A stretch of DNA of 64,000 nucleotides, from assembly GCF_024362695.1 (NCBI RefSeq), contig NC_065414.1:9317501-9381500 (forward strand). Direction: 5' to 3'. Position 1 is the stretch's first letter. The number at the start of each line of letters is the position of its first letter. The notes under the pieces are model-generated. The model was not told the DNA's origin, made no database searches, and saw only the letters and a program-made list of their open reading frames with translations. The position numbers and the translations under genes were made by a program. Of this stretch, positions 37,195 to 52,400 are shown piece by piece. The DNA is from Pectinophora gossypiella (Eukaryota > Arthropoda > Insecta > Lepidoptera > Gelechiidae).

Positions 37195-40014
37195 GTGAGT
37201 ATGTATATTGTAATGGTAATTTACTGTTCACATGTATTTATCCGCATTAGCATTGCATAGTGAAGACGTTAACTAATAAAGCGTGAAGTGTAGCAATGTG
37301 CAAATAGCTATATTGTCGGCGGCACGAATCGATCCACCTTGTTTTTAAAGCATTTATAGAAGACTTAAAATAACCCACGTAGTCCTTTAAACTTCACTTG
37401 TACCCACTTAACCCCTGTGTCTGGTACATATTACAGAGATATTACATTACCGACGTTAATTTCAGTCTTATATTTTTTTAAGGTCCCATGAGATAACGTC
37501 TACTGTCTGTTTTTGTAATGGCCGGGTACTGAATCGTTAATTAAAGTAGTCAAGTTTGTAAAATTGATGTTCTGCTTTCCTCATAACGTTGACGCAATAT
37601 ATCTTCATTCGTGTCTCGGGCGTTCTATCAATTAAAGTCAGTCTTGCACAATAGCTCTACTGGGGAACATTTGGCAACCTGTAGGTACTGTAACAAAATT
37701 CTTAAAGAGCTGTTTATTATAAAAATCATATAAAAATGGTTACAAATGTGGGTGTAATAAATAGGTAACTAGATTGAAACAGGGCGTGGTTAGTAAATGT
37801 TACGTTTCGTTACTGGTTGATTACTAATTACTATTAACAAAAGAAAATGAAAAGAAATCATTCCCGTGTTGTTATGTCTTTGCATCGACGTGTTTAAATT
37901 TCGTATTTGGTATGGCACATTCGACTGATTGCTCCGGTGTGAGGCGGCCCAGACGAGTGTAAACAAATCGCGCTCACCGCTTTTCATGGATTTTTTCCCA
38001 GACAATTTCATTTCGGATAATGTATTCGTCTGGCTTTAGGTTCCGGTTCATTTAACTTCGATTGGAATGTTTTTATAGCTTTGTTGGATGTACACGAAAA
38101 CATATACTTTATCACTTATTGAATTTTCCTTATTCCCAGTATAAAATAAACAACTAAGTTAGACTCGGAAATTTCCTCTTATGCAGCTCATATGTACAAA
38201 AATGGTAAACTATTTACCTTGGTAAATAGGTTAGTTGATTAATGTTAGTATAATAAATTACCCCATTTACGATTTATAGTACTTACCATGAGTTTTGAGG
38301 ACAGTTTAATTTCACAAACCTTCGTAAGATACGTAGTATTATTCCTCATTCTACGGTAAGATATTAAAAATATTCGCCCGGAAATAAGTCTTCCGGATAT
38401 TAGACTTATATAACGTACTTACCTATATATTAGATAAACTATTAGATCAAAATCGTAAATCGTTTACAAGAGTATCTTTAAGTACCCTTGGGCCATGGAA
38501 TGTATCATTACATTACTCATTAAGTCATTACATAATTTTCCTATGAGCTGCAATGCCATCTCAACCTCATCGGTCGTCATTATAACGTTGAGAATAAACA
38601 CGGAAAATAAAATTCATCATTAAATATAAAGGACGGTAGCGATTAAGTATAGAGTATTAATCGGACTAAATTGGCAATATAGAAGCGTTAAACCATCAGC
38701 AATCTGCGCGTAGGGTCGCCGGTTCGCTATGTCACAAGGCCAGCGTACGACTGCCTTGATTTGATGCGCGTGGGCAGACCTGTTAAACCATGCCGCCTTG
38801 CCGGCTACTTGCCAAGTATTTTTTTTTATCAAATATGGCAGTAACTTTACCGAGATAAGCAACTTTCAAATGAATGATTGCGGGCTCGCCTACGTCACGT
38901 AAAGTAATAGGATTCATTAAATACATAGGTAGGTACTTACTTAATATTACCCACGTTTTGTCGCCACGTTTTACTTGTTATTGTTACAATACATACTAAA
39001 TCAAATCGTGACATTAATGAATAGATGGAGCTTCGTTTGCGGTTGAAACAATGTCCGTTTAAAGACGAGCAAAGTTCTTAATCGCTACAAGGGGTAATAC
39101 CACATGTTTTGTTTCATTTTGTTTCGTTTCAAGTTAGGTTTAATACGCCCACATACCTGCTGAATGTTTTTGTTCAACTTATAGCTCTATTCTAAGTCTT
39201 CGTAAGCTCGACAAATTAATATCGTTGAGTCACCGCACACGTAATAAAAATAAGGCGTGACTTGGTGTCCTATGATTTATGGTAGTAAGTCATCAGCAAA
39301 ACAGTATTAATGCTCCCCAGCCATGAAAATCCCCTCGGCAAGGAAGCAGTTTGTTTAAGGGCTGTCAAACCCACCTCGCCGGCCGCCGCTCTACAATACT
39401 CACCATTTCCTCTACAGAATGATCAAAGCTAATTTTCCTTTTCTTTATTATGACTTATCTTTGTACAATACAATGTCTCTTTTATAAATGAATCTGCTGC
39501 CTAATTCAATTTATGCGATATGCTCGGACAAAATTTATTATGTCCCATTTCCGCTACCTATTTTTTTTATTTAACCCCTCGTAATATTTTTATTCTTGCT
39601 TTTAATATTCTCCTTTAATTTGTAACGCAATAGACCCACGTACAGATGTTCATACATTTGTAATGGTGTTTTCAAATTACATTTGCACAGTGGAATCTTC
39701 GTTTTAATTATTTAAAGCCACTACTCCCAGCTAAGACGTAATGCTCTCTACTGCGAAACGACCTTCTCGGGAAGGAAGTAATTTCTATTAGCATTAAGGC
39801 CGTGTAATTCTGTTTAGTCGGTTCCTTTGCTTGCCCAGCAAAAACAATCTTAAACGGGAAGCAGAATTGTTTGTTTCCTTTGATAATATTGCTAGATTCA
39901 TAAAGTTGGTTGGCGTTTGGGCTGGCAGAGGATGACCTAGAAGGACGTACATTGACCAAACTGGAGATGTCCTTAGAAAAGTTTCAGTGCGATCTACTCC
40001 GAACCGGCGTGACT

Positions 40015-40135
40015 GTATGAAACGATTGATGAATGTGGAGGAAACAAGAGAAGTGTGTCAGGATCGAAGCGAATGGAATTCCATAGTCTCTACTTACCCC
40101 GGTGGGAAATAGGCGTGAGTTTATGTATGTTTGTA
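40015..40135 (-). repeat. Interspersed repeat fragment
   Basis: GGAATTCCATAGTCTCTACT and ACCCCGGTGGGAAATAGGCG are the inverted form of the fragment at 33920-34030. The preceding GAATGTGGAGGAAACAAGAG and TGTCAGGATCGAAGCG are shared too. Confidence 0.55.
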
Positions 40136-40739
40136 TGTATATTGCCAGGCAATTTTCTTTAAATACCTTTCATAAAGACTTATCAAGATTTTTTGCGGCC
40201 ATGTTACGTTGTGTTACTTGATTTACACCGTGTTACACGTGTGCGTTAAACAATTTATCGCTGTTCGCTATTATGCAACTTATTAGACACCTATGCAAGG
40301 AAGTAGCAACGTACTTTAATGTCTGTCTTTATGTTCGTCAGTAACTTTTTAGGTGTTGTCATACATACATTGTCTGTTGTTATACTTGTATCGAGTGCTA
40401 GAACTAGTATAAAGTCTAAAGATACGTTTCTAACATTGCTTGTGAATATAGATATAGTCATTTTTGCTTTTAGCACTTAATATGCTATTCATTTATTCAC
40501 ATTCCAATTGTGTTGCAATGTCGTATTCACACTTGCATTGGTTAACCGTGGGTAAAGACATGTTCCTACTCAGGAAAAAATCTCCTTCATATAAAATGTC
40601 CTACAGATTCCTTTTTATAACGTCTAGGAACAGATAAATGTAAACACGTGCTGATTAAAGTAAACATCAGTAAATGTACGTATTTGGTCCGTATCGCTTC
40701 CTGCATTTATTTAAAGGCCGTAAGTCAATGACCATTTTT

Positions 40740-40825
40740 GTTTTAGTTATCGCCCAGATAGTTCTATTCTAGTTCTGTGCAATAAAGTATATTTGATTTG
40801 ATTTGATTTGATTTGATTTGATTTG
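40740..40825 (+). repeat. Retroposon tail ending in seven ATTTG units
   Basis: TGCAATAAAGTATATTTG runs into a perfect 35-bp ATTTG array (40791-40825). A short-motif tail after an AATAAA-like phrase is usual for some non-LTR elements. No coding part remains. Confidence 0.6.
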
Positions 40826-43800
40826 ATAGTTCCTGCATGTCCAAATTTATACGTAAATGGTCGGTATTGTGAAATTAAGCAATCCATCTCGTCACTAATT
40901 GCGTGTAAACGATGGAATAGCTCCAAAAATGTTATGGTTATTGTATCATCTCTTAGTTTTGGCGTTGAGACCTGAGACCGGTTCCGCAGAGTAGACTGAC
41001 CACTACGGCCGCCGTCATTACGGAATTTCAATATAGTAAGTTTCGAATCAATGAATGTTTTGCACGGCGAAAGTGACCAGACGAAAGTGATGCGATAAAA
41101 GAAAATAAAAAAGAACTGGTTTCTATACAGTTTTGTTGTCACATTCTCGTAAGAGTGTCTCTACGTGCCCGAGTCGAGCAGATCTCTATTTCAGGAAACT
41201 TCGTGCATTTCTGAAATGTAAGCGTTTGATGCTCTGCTGTACTGCAGACTATTCATTTCGCAGGAACAAAATAAATACCTTTTTTGCTAGTTCCACAGTA
41301 GTCGTCTGAAAGGGAAATAAATAATGTGTGGGATGTTGACACGTATCGTTGGCGATGATATAGTGGCGGGTACGTCTCTGTCGCGGGCAGTAGAAACAAT
41401 ATTATTTGTTTATTGGCGGCCGGAGCTTTCTCGGCGGGTTCGGGACGCGATGAAAGTGAAACGCGCGTAGTTGCGCGTGGTCGTTCAACTCGGCACGCGC
41501 CTGCATCCTCGAGCAATCTCGTTGCTCGTTTTGTGGTTATGATTTCGCTGCATTCTCGGCGCAAGTTACGAGCGGTTTAGTGAGCAATTACATACCAAAG
41601 TAATCTGATAATATGACTGAATATACTACCCGTGAATGGAATGATGATACTTGTCAGGAATATGTTAGGTAGGATAAATTTAACTTAAAAGCATATATAG
41701 ATGATAATATTGCGCATATTTAACCAGGACTCGTCATTGTGCAGACAAATAGTAATAATAAGTAGTATACACTTGTAAAACGTAGCACTACAAATGCTTA
41801 TATCTATATCATGATTTAGATGGCCTTATTGACGAGACCTATAGATATGTAAGTAAGGAGTGTTTAACAGAATAGATAATGCCTTTATTGACTATGTATG
41901 TTTTAGTACTTGAAAATACACTCGGTAAATTTCTTGAAAATACAGTACCTCAGCTAGCAGTAATACTACATAAGTTTATGTTACTTACTTACAACACTTT
42001 TCCTACTCATGTTTACATACGATGAGGCGAATTCGCTTGTTAACATTGTTACGTAGTAAACGCTTATTTACGCGCAAATTTAAATAAACTCCGCGTAACT
42101 TGAGCCATGGTTGTTATAACAGCATTTGCCAGTCTTTTGCAAGTTGCAGCTATGATTTACAACACTCATGTATGCAAATCCACTCTCTATGGCTTAAAAT
42201 GTAAATTACAAATACAAAATTTCGGTTTGCGTGGAACATCATTATAATTTCAAGTTTATTTTCACCGACCATTTGGTTCTCTCGTAATATAGACTAAGTA
42301 CCAACGATTGCGGCTCTTACAGGTTCATAAATGGACGTGCCGCGAATTCCAAGTGGATGATCTAATATAAGTAGGTACTATTGATAACCCTCTTTGGGCA
42401 CGAGCTTTAACCTTCAACGTGACGGGAATCCGTCGGTCACGAGCGTCACTTTACAAAAGATCACCGGAAAATTTCTTGTCGATCATTGTTGTTCGATTAT
42501 TACAGCTTATAGGCTTAGGTCGAAATATAATAATCCTATGGTCATACCTACTAACGGTATTTTTAAAGCAACTAACCATACATTATTTATGTTACCTTTA
42601 TGGTAGGAAAACACGATTTTCCTGTTAGTTAAATGTGTCATTCGGTTGGTCATCCACTACCACTGCCATTTAAATAAATTAAACTGTGAGCTGACCTTCA
42701 GTATTGTGAACTAATGTGGACACAGATGTAACAATTGTTATTTTATAATTCATTTGCGTATTATTCCACGCGCAGAGCGCAGTCCACGCGGGTCATCATG
42801 TTATTTTTTTTATTGCTTTGTTTTCAGTAAGTATCGTGTTTATCCGAGGTTATTGTCGTTGTTAATGTTTGTTTGATGCATCTGACCGTGAGGTGGCGTG
42901 TTTCATTTGCGTGATAAAAACAAATTGTCTTTACGTAGAAAACATTGCACGTGAGTGCAAGCGTCGCAGGCAGTCAAGCGTACGGCAAAAACTGCAGCAA
43001 ATCACCTAAGTACCGAGATTGCGCAACAGTCTGCACATGCATTCGCATTCGAGCTAGGTCATCTGAAAAGCTAAATTGCCATAGATCGCCGACCATTTGA
43101 CAAACGTTCCGAAGAAAGTGACTCGTATTCTTTAGTACTTAAGTAATCTATTGCTTACGCAATGATCTACTTCGCATTAGCAAGCATATCGACCACCATT
43201 AACGTAGTCTATTCAGCTCTTAATAGCCTTTCCGTTAGCGTGGTATTGTATTCAATGAGTAACGTTAACCTTTCGTGGAATTCAGTATTTTCTTCACACT
43301 TTCGATGCCTATCCCACAAAACAAATCATTCGTACAGGAAAAAGGCATTTAGCCATAATTGCACGCTTGCGGTACGATGAAGGAAAATAAGTAGCAGAAG
43401 TTAGGTTTTCCTGCCCTGTGTAACATATTATAGGAAGTCTATCCAGAGCCGAGCTCGGCCCAAGGATTTGTTCTGTGGCAAAGTACGTATATTTTCAGCT
43501 ATCGAAAGCTATTTGACATTGAACGCAGAGCAATATCCGAAGATTTCTTCGTTTTACCGAAGATTACTGTGTATGCCTGAAGTGTTGAGATTGCTAGGAG
43601 ATTATGATCACTACGAGCGTTTCACTGTACCTAATCAACATGTAAGAACCGGGATATAATTTTACTTCGCTTTATCAGATTCGGAAAAGAAAGATCTCCG
43701 GCTAATCGTAACAAACTGAATTACTAGATTGTCCCCCTCACTTGATTCCTGGCTACGTGCCTGTTTCATCGTAGTGGTAGTTTCACTCGCTGCTAATTCT

Positions 43801-45924
43801 GTGCTCAATTAGTGCGCCCGAGTGGTCGGGACTAGAATCCGCGGCTATAATGCGCAGTATCCGAACAACGCGGAGTATTCTCGGGCCAGCCCCGCGAATG
43901 GCTGTTGATTACAGCGACGACATTTTTCCACCTGCACTTATAAAGGCTGACTGGCGTTTTTCTTTAGAAAAGATTATCGCGCGCAAAGAAAAAGCGTTTT
44001 TCAGAAAAGAAAAATATTTTTAATATTCGAGGTTGTCGAAAAGCTTGGCAACGCTACGGATTAGACTGTTTGCGAAAAAGTTTCACACAGACTTATGCGT
44101 GAAGAATTGACAATAGCGTTTAAATCGCATACGGGTATTGGTGTAAAAAAAAACAGCTCGGTATATGTTACATAATGTGTGCGCAACAGAAGCTGGTCAC
44201 GATAGCCTGACACGGTCCGCCGGCGCTCGTTAGTTCCATGCCATCGGCAAGAGGACGAGAGTGACTCACTTACGGCTCCCGCACCTACACTTGTCGATAT
44301 ATACTTTATTTAAAAAACATTACTAATTGTTTTTACTCCACTCCACCACACCATTCGTTACGTAGTAATAACATTCTTACCAGACAACTCAGATCTGGCC
44401 TTTGTATTATTACAAAGCTAGTTCAGAATATAAATAAACAACGCTTTTTGCACTAAAAAAGGTTTTCTTTACTTTCTACTTACTTAATATAATATTGATG
44501 ATTTTTTTTTTTTTATAACGACGATATATTTATTACTTAATTTATTAAAAAAAAATTATTTTTTTTTGCACTTAAATATTGGTTCTGATGTTTTGTAAAT
44601 AATACAAGTAATGCGCAATTTAATAACCTTCATGTATACGTATTTAGTTGTATTTAATGAGCGCATTAGTCACTCGTAATTTTAACATAAAGGGATTGTT
44701 TCACGCCGGAGCGTTTCAGTTTATTTCTTAGTTACAAATTAACTGAGAACAATCAGCGAGTGCCCAAGTTGACAGCTTGCTTTAAAATCGATGCAAACCG
44801 TAAACAACAGCTGTCTGCGTTATTCATGAACTTAAATATCAAATGCACAATGCGTTTGCAGGAATTGCAGTTCTTACTTTTCCTGGGAATTTACTACGTC
44901 TTTAGTTTTAATGGATTGCTTGGAAGTTGAAATAGACGTATTGTTTGTATTGCAACCCTACAGTTTCCAAGTTGTTTACCTAACTAGTTTTGTAAGGAAA
45001 TTTTGTTCCTGAATAAACTTTAAGGCACAAAAAACTACGCTTTTTACAATAATAATGTCTATTAAAACGAAAATGTTACAGAGGCCGTAACGTCTCTGTT
45101 AACGGTGTCATGTTGTATTCATACCCAGTAAGGAGATGTGGACCTACTAGGTACTCGCCTTCACAAACAGCCATAATCAGACCATTACATATGTTTTAAA
45201 TGCACATATTTAACACACTTGGACGCAATTTAGAGAGTCCCTCTTTATACGGCCGTTGTCTCGACAGTGGCGCCGGAGATATAAGTTCGCCACATGTTAT
45301 TTTTATCGTTCGTTTTGAGGTCGTATTCATACGCTATCCGTAACCAAATACACGTTCAAGAGATAGTAAATGAAACGAAAGCTAGAAGAAAAAGTAATTG
45401 GCGTAAAGAGCGGCGCCTAAGTGACCTAAATTGCTAGCGAATGAAGCCAACCGCTTATTAACTAGTATTGCCGCACCGGTTTCCTGAATAAAAGGGCTGT
45501 GCCCATTATCACTCTTGACTTATTAATTATGTACCGTTACTGTTTTACATTTCAAGATTTAAACTAATCTCGTCGAAGGCCACTTTTGCTCCAGTGACAA
45601 AACGTGACTACTCCCCTTCACTTTGAACTTGAAAGCGTAACAATTGAATTCGCCGGTCACGAAAATTTTTCAGATAGTGGAGAAACGTTTTTAGTTCTTT
45701 TGACCATTTTCTCTTATCCGGCTGGGATGGCATTAAAAGGCTGGCCATGACGTGATAGGCGATGATGTATTAAGTCTGGTAACGGCCGTTTGTGTGCTAT
45801 AATGTCTTGGACGGCGCTTCGGTGCCATAATGAAGGAATAAATAAATTCCATGAATGGTACGAAGCAATAGAATAAGGGAGCATTATTTCTGAGTAGAGA
45901 AGTGGCCTGTACTCTAAACAGGCG

Positions 45925-46050
45925 AGAATGCATGAAAATTTTGATGGGAGTGGAAGAAGCGAAATTGGTGTGTTGGGATATAGCAAGGAATTCCGTGGTT
46001 TCAGCCTACTCCTACGGGAAATAGCCGTGATCTTATGTATGTTTATATCT
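45925..46050 (-). repeat. Interspersed repeat fragment
   Basis: GGAATTCCGTGGTTTCAGCC and TACGGGAAATAGCCGTGATC belong to the family at 33920-34030, inverted and more diverged. Confidence 0.45.
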
Positions 46051-47944
46051 GAATGTATTTTCGTTTGTCCACAGATGATGAGGAGTAAGCCGTGCTAGGT
46101 GGGCGAGATGAATTCGGACGTGCACCGTCACCAGGCTCACCCACCGCTTGCACAGGTATCATAACAAACTTCTTGCTTAAGAATCAGATATATTTATTTT
46201 ACTAAAGTTTAATCATGTACATTACTGGCGGTCTCCGCACTAGGGATACTGTATGGAGGAATACTTTATTTACATACGTGAGTATGTACGTATCAAGGCA
46301 GATTAATGTTGCTAAATTCTAGGCTAAAATTACACGCCACGAGCCCATTAGCAATGTCTATTAAAATGTATAATAAGCTCCCAAAGTACTTAAAAGATGA
46401 AACTAAAACAATTTATTTATAAAAAATCTAAAAACAATGCTAATTAAAAAGAGCTATAATACTGTAGACGATTTTTTAAATGAGAAGTTTTAATTTTAAT
46501 ACACACTTCCTCTTTTCCCTTCAACGTTGCTGTGCCCTGCAGGGTCCATGTTTTAGTTCCTATGCCTATGTAACACCCCATTGTACTACATGGAATGCAA
46601 CAAATAATTGAGTATATGCGTATGCTTCAAGCCATTATAAAAGAAACAGTATACTTAACTGTAAATTTTAAAAACCCTGGTTCCTTTTTACATTTCTGTC
46701 AAGTTTCCGGCTAAACAAGCGTGTTTAGCCAAGTTATGAAATCTACAGACATCTTTAAAACGATAAATCGGTTTAAATTAACCACAAATCGCAACGATTG
46801 TGTTCAATGGACCGGACAGACGTGACCGCTTAGGCAGAGGCAGGTCATATCAACTCATTCTATTGACGGCTCCATATAATCCCGCAAATATAAATGGACT
46901 TATTAAGTTACGTCGTTCGAGTTTACATACAAGTCACGTGCGCAATTAAGTCAATAGCGTTTATGCCGAACAGGAGCACGATTGTAGCACATTCCTTGAC
47001 GATGTATCAGCTAGCGTAGGTGCGCCCACATCGACAACCAATCCACTATCTTTGTCCTACACACTAGCAAAGCCTTTTGTTCAAATGTTTATTGTTATTG
47101 TCGTCCCGCTCTACAATCTACACCTACAGAATAGTTTACAAGTTTATCAATCGAGTAAAAAGTTGCGACACGAACTAGTGTCATCGAGATTTTCTGTCGA
47201 TTACGGATTTGGCAAGACTTATGCGCCACGATTGCGAATTAACATAAATCTCAAGATGACTGTGGTAATAGCGTTAGAGCCATTTTAAGCATTGCATCTT
47301 GTGTTCAAGGCGAAAGAAAATTGCTGCTATCCATGTAAGAATAATTAATTCCGTAGTTCCATTTTATAAGGGTTGGAAATTTTAAAATTTCTTGGGAAGT
47401 CTATTTTTGTCGTCCACCGAAATAGCTTGGACTGGGAAATTTCATACTGCACTCGACATAGAACCAGTACGAAATGAGAAAAAAAAGGAAATTTGCGTAC
47501 ACAAAGTCGCCGCAATTCAAAACGGTACCTGCACCGCCTCGGTTTTGGCTCTCTGCCAAGGTTGTGCGTTTCAATGGATCGTTAACTGCATTGAAATATG
47601 GGAACTTTATCTTTGTACGAAAACTATGACTCGTTACGGTATTACATGTGACCGGCTGTTTTTATGAAGTACCTTGAGTGTCAATGTATTGTCCTCGACA
47701 AGCTTTAAGGACTCGTGCCCTAGCTGGCGATAAACCTGATTAAGGCTATCAACTATTTTCCCCATAGAAACGTAGGTACTTACTCAATATATCACAGACC
47801 AACCAATATGGTTGCTGTAATAAATCCTTTACGATAAATCAGAAAGAGTAATTAACTCTCTAGCCTGACACTCGGGTCGATAAGGTTCAATAACTATCTC
47901 ACAACCACATCACAACGATAGAAGAAGAGAAGACTATCTGTAAC

Positions 47945-48040
47945 GCTCAGTTGTCGTAGCTCACTGACTCTTTTAGTGAAGAGTACTACCGAGTAATACT
48001 CGCTACTCGGTAGCACTGGGACGTACAAGTGGTTAAGTGT
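47945..48040 (+). promoter_or_regulatory. Possible untranslated first exon of the 48847 gene
   Basis: TCAGTTG at about 47948, a good match to the arthropod initiator TCAGTY, is followed about 93 bp later by the donor GTAAGT at 48041. The intron would join the 48847 exon only 0.8 kb further on. No in-frame start is seen, so it would be untranslated, or translation would begin elsewhere. Confidence 0.3.
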
Positions 48041-48846
48041 GTAAGTGTGGCAGTCTGGAGGTGGTGTATTCGCCGCAGCTCACTTTCGTAGCGCGTTCAC
48101 AAATCGTCTCCTAGAAACGCGCCTGCGGTCACTGTCGTCACGATCTCAATTAACCACAGACTAAACGAAACACTGATACCTAATTTTACGTTTTTACAGT
48201 TCATAAATACTAAACAAGTGTATTTTATTTTCTAATCGCAGTTGTGAGAATTTTCTACAGTTACTTATACCATATGAGTTTAAAATGGAAATACATTATG
48301 TATTTTTTGAAATTGATATTTAATCTAGCCAATCTAAATTCTGCTTTTATTTACGGACTATTGCATTGGTACAATGTTTCGCCACGTATATAACATGTTT
48401 TAACACTAGACAGAGCACGTAGAGTATTTGGCAACTCTGCGTTGCTACTTGCAAATAATTAAGAACCCGCAACCAAATTCACCATATTGCGGTTTTGTCA
48501 GTCTTTTCTAATAAAATTATTATAGTAGTTTATGATTTTTGGACGTTTTTATTTTCTAACAGTATTTAAGAGTAGAGTTAGATTGACTGTTTACATTTTA
48601 CTAGGTACACAATATTAGAGTCAGTAGAGTAGGTAAAACACTCAGTACATTTTTGAAAAAATAAAAAGAAATAAAAATGCGTCGCTTTTTCTCCTTAGCC
48701 ATAACACGCTACTAAGTGGCGGTAGATTATAGTAGGTACTAAAACAACTAAAATGTAATCTTGATCTTCAATAAATGTTCCCTGATAGTGCACATTGAAA
48801 ATAAATGATGTTGACAAGTGTAATAAATATGACGTGTGTGTTGCAG

Positions 48847-49374
48847 CACGGCCCGCACGGCGGCGGCAGCGGGCCGTGCGGCTGGTACTCAGCGTCGGCG
48901 GCGCCCGCGCCTACCGCGCCCGCCCGCCTCAAGCGCGCGCAGCCGCCGCACCACCTGCCGGTGAGCATATACCTACTTATTACTTTACTTCTTTTTTCAC
49001 CGACCGTCTCCTTGGGCAGTTACTTACTTAATAAATATAAGCAATAATATGGCAAACTAAAGGAGATTAAGGGTGAGGGTCTACCGAAGCGGGGAAGAGA
49101 CGATCCAGGAATTGAAAAATCACCGCGTGGGGGAGACCGACATAGCGTCTTCTCTCTGGCTCTCTCGCACGCTGTGATTGGTGGATTCCATGCGCATCCA
49201 CTCGACTCCTCTCCGCTTTGGTGGAAAACCAACCTTAGTCTCTTCCACCTAGCCGTACTATACTTTCTTACATTTATTTACTACTTTAACCATACATCAT
49301 CAGGATGAAAGGCAATATGATACCGAAAGTACTTAGTTTACCCGGAAAATTGTTGTAGTCATACATATTACATA

Positions 49375-49409
<35 letters not shown>

Positions 49410-52400
49410 TGACTTATTGTAGATTTGCCGCAGATGGCATTAACTACTTGGCCGGACAAATGGGGAGCGCTGAAGGCTCTCACCCGGTACAACGTTTAAG
49501 ACAACAGGCCTGAGGGTGCCCAGTTGGGCGCGAACCTCGGCTCAGGGCGTCGTCTGAGAGGAAAAATATTTGAAAGAATTAATCGACCCTAGTGGGTCGA
49601 TAGCGATAAGCGCTGAATGAGGGAAATCGTCGACCACGCCGGCGGGGTCGGTATCGGGGTCCTGAAGTGTTTGGTGTCGCGAGCTGATTGGCTGCCTCTA
49701 TGGCTAGAGTAATCGGGTCGTCGGGATCGTATATTACGTCCTTCGGACGCCGATACTTTTCAGTACCGTCCCTAAGCGGGATGTATTCGGAAGCCGCAAC
49801 TACCAGGGGATTTGGGTGGTGCGGAGCAGAATCGAAAAAACGTTTGGAAGCTAATTTGAGCCATTGGGCAATGGTTGGCAGACCTAGGTCAATGTGCAGA
49901 TTTTCATTGCGAAGGAACCACGGAGCTCCCGTGGCTTTCCGCATGAAACGATTTTGTATTACCTGTAGACGGTGGATTTGAGAGGGACTCGCATGAGCGA
50001 AAACTACCCCTGCATAGGTCATGATCGGACGGATGCAAGTCGTGTAGATTTTCACCTTATTCCTAAGGGACAATTTACTTCGCTTGTTAAGGAGACAATG
50101 AAGACGGCCCATTACAAACGCGGCGCGATCGCGCACACGTTTGATATGGGCCTTGAAAGTAAGACGTCTATCTAAGACTACGCCGAGATATTTGACTTGC
50201 TCCTCCCAAGGGATCGGCTTGCCAAACATCTTAATGATTTTAAGTTGACGGCGTGACCGTGGCGTGTTATAATAGCCCTTTGAAAAGTACACCGCTGCAC
50301 TTTTCTCCGGGTTTACCTCGATTCTCCATTTGCGAAACCACTTGCCCAAGGCATTGGCCGCGCGTTGGAGGATTCCGGTCATCATAACTCGACCACGGCA
50401 CGAAGAATAGATGGCTGTATCATCCGCAAATAAAGCTAATTCGGTATTAGGGGATTTGGGAATGTCACTAGTATACAATGAAAATAGTAAAGGGGAGAGG
50501 ACGGAGCCTTGTGGGACTCCGGCATGTATCGGGTGCGGTGACGAGAGCGCCCCTTCTACGCGGTAGCGAAAGGTTCGATTTGAGAGGAAGTCTCGTATGA
50601 TGTGCACGAGACGGTCTGGCACTCCCAGTGAATAAAGCTTGTAGATCAAGCCGTTGTGCCAGACTTTGTCGAACGCTTTCGCCACATCGAAGAAGAGCGC
50701 TCCCGTAGCGACAGGTTTTTTTAAGTTTAATCTACTGGAGATATGTTCAACAATACGGTGCACTTGTTGAACGCAGGAGTGTTTGGTTCTAAAACCAAAC
50801 TGCTCTGGTGGAATAAGACTATTGGATTCGGCGTAGTCCCGTAATCTAGCAAATATGAGCCGCTCATAAATCTTCCCCATGGTATTGAGGAGACTTATAG
50901 GGCGGTAACTGGAAGGTTCGTTTTTAGGTTTCCCAGGCTTTGGTATACCAATTACAATTGCTTCTTTCCACTGCTGTGGAAAGACGCAGTTGCTCATGGC
51001 GACGTTGAATATTGCCGTTAGTAAGCAGATGAGGGGAGCACCGAAGTTTTTAAGGACACGATTCGTGATACCGTCTGAGCCAGGGGCTTTTCGGGTATGA
51101 AATCTTTTGATGATACCTAGTACCTCTTCCTCAGTAACCTGTGGAAGAGGAGGATCGGTGGGAGGTACAGAAGCCCTACGCTGAACTTCAGAGTTCACCG
51201 TCGAGAGGTGCCTACGATCGATAGGGAGAGTACTGGGCGAACATTGGGCTTCGAGACTGTCGGCAAGGCATTCGGCTTTTTCGTCATCGTCAAAAGCGGG
51301 GGGTTGGTTAGGCCTATTGAGAGGAGGAGTAGGAACAACCGTATCCTTTTGAAGAGACCTAGACAGCTGCCAGATGGCCTGGTGGTGGGGCTCAATGCCG
51401 CTCAAAAGATTATCCCACCGATTCTGTCGCATGTCATTAATACGTTTTCTTACAGTATGCTGCAAGAGACGCAAATGACGGCGACATTCCTCGGTGCGAT
51501 TGGAATCATATGCGCGGGTGGCTGCGTTTTTCTCCGTTAGCAGATCACGGATATCGGTAGGCAGTTTCCAGCGATGGTCTTCCATCTCCGGAACCTGTTT
51601 TGAACTTTCATTCAAAACCGACCTCACGTGATCCGTGAGGGAGTTAATAGCTGTCGAGGCCTCCTCTAAGGAGGCTATTTCTACTGGGATACTATCTAAG
51701 TATACTGAACTAGAAGACTGGAGGCCTTCGGCCACCTTCTCCCAGTCCAGTACTGTCTTAGGGGTTGCTGGATTATCAGGGGCGTCTAAACGGGAGCCTA
51801 GTTTTAATATAACAGGTCGGTGGTCGGATTGTAACTCGTGTAGTACTTCTATAGAACATAAACGTAAGTTTATGTTCTTTAGAAGCGCCAAGTCGAGTAT
51901 TTCTGGTCTGTGGTTCAAGTCAGGGGGATATCTAGTGGGCTGCAATGGTGTTATTATATCATAATAGAGGGGCTCGGCTAGAGTTTCTAATACCCTGCCT
52001 CTTGTGTTTGTTGTTAAGCAACTCCAAGAAAGATGTTTAGCGTTAAGATCGCCAGCAATTATGACTGAATTACTGAGATTAAAGAGGGCTTCGAGGTCAC
52101 TTCTAAGTAACCTCTTAGAGTTATTAGGAGATAGATAAGCCGACACTAGTGTGATTGGCTGATGTCCTGTCATGCCCACTCGACAGATCGAAGCCTCAAT
52201 GTCAGTGAGGGCAGGCGGGTCTATAGGTATACAGTGAAGTGACTTTCTATAATAAATGAGAGTGCCCCCTTTGGGCGCAAAGATCCTGTCGTTTCGCACT
52301 AAATTATAATTCGCCATCTTGGGGTCGCGATTAGAGGGTTTGAGGAAAGATTCCTGCACTAATAAAATATCTACCTGATGATGTTTTACAAACTCGTGAA

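Larger units (their letters stand above)
29640..48846. other. 19-kb stretch without a supportable coding gene
   Basis: Probably intron or intergenic sequence ahead of the 48847 exon. Open frames here are under 135 codons, lack known domains and most are not preceded by convincing signals. Recognisable pieces are listed separately: a reverse-transcriptase remnant, interspersed repeat fragments and candidate first exons. About 35230-35440 is richer in G+C and may be another promoter region. Other parts show nothing I can name. Confidence 0.4.
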
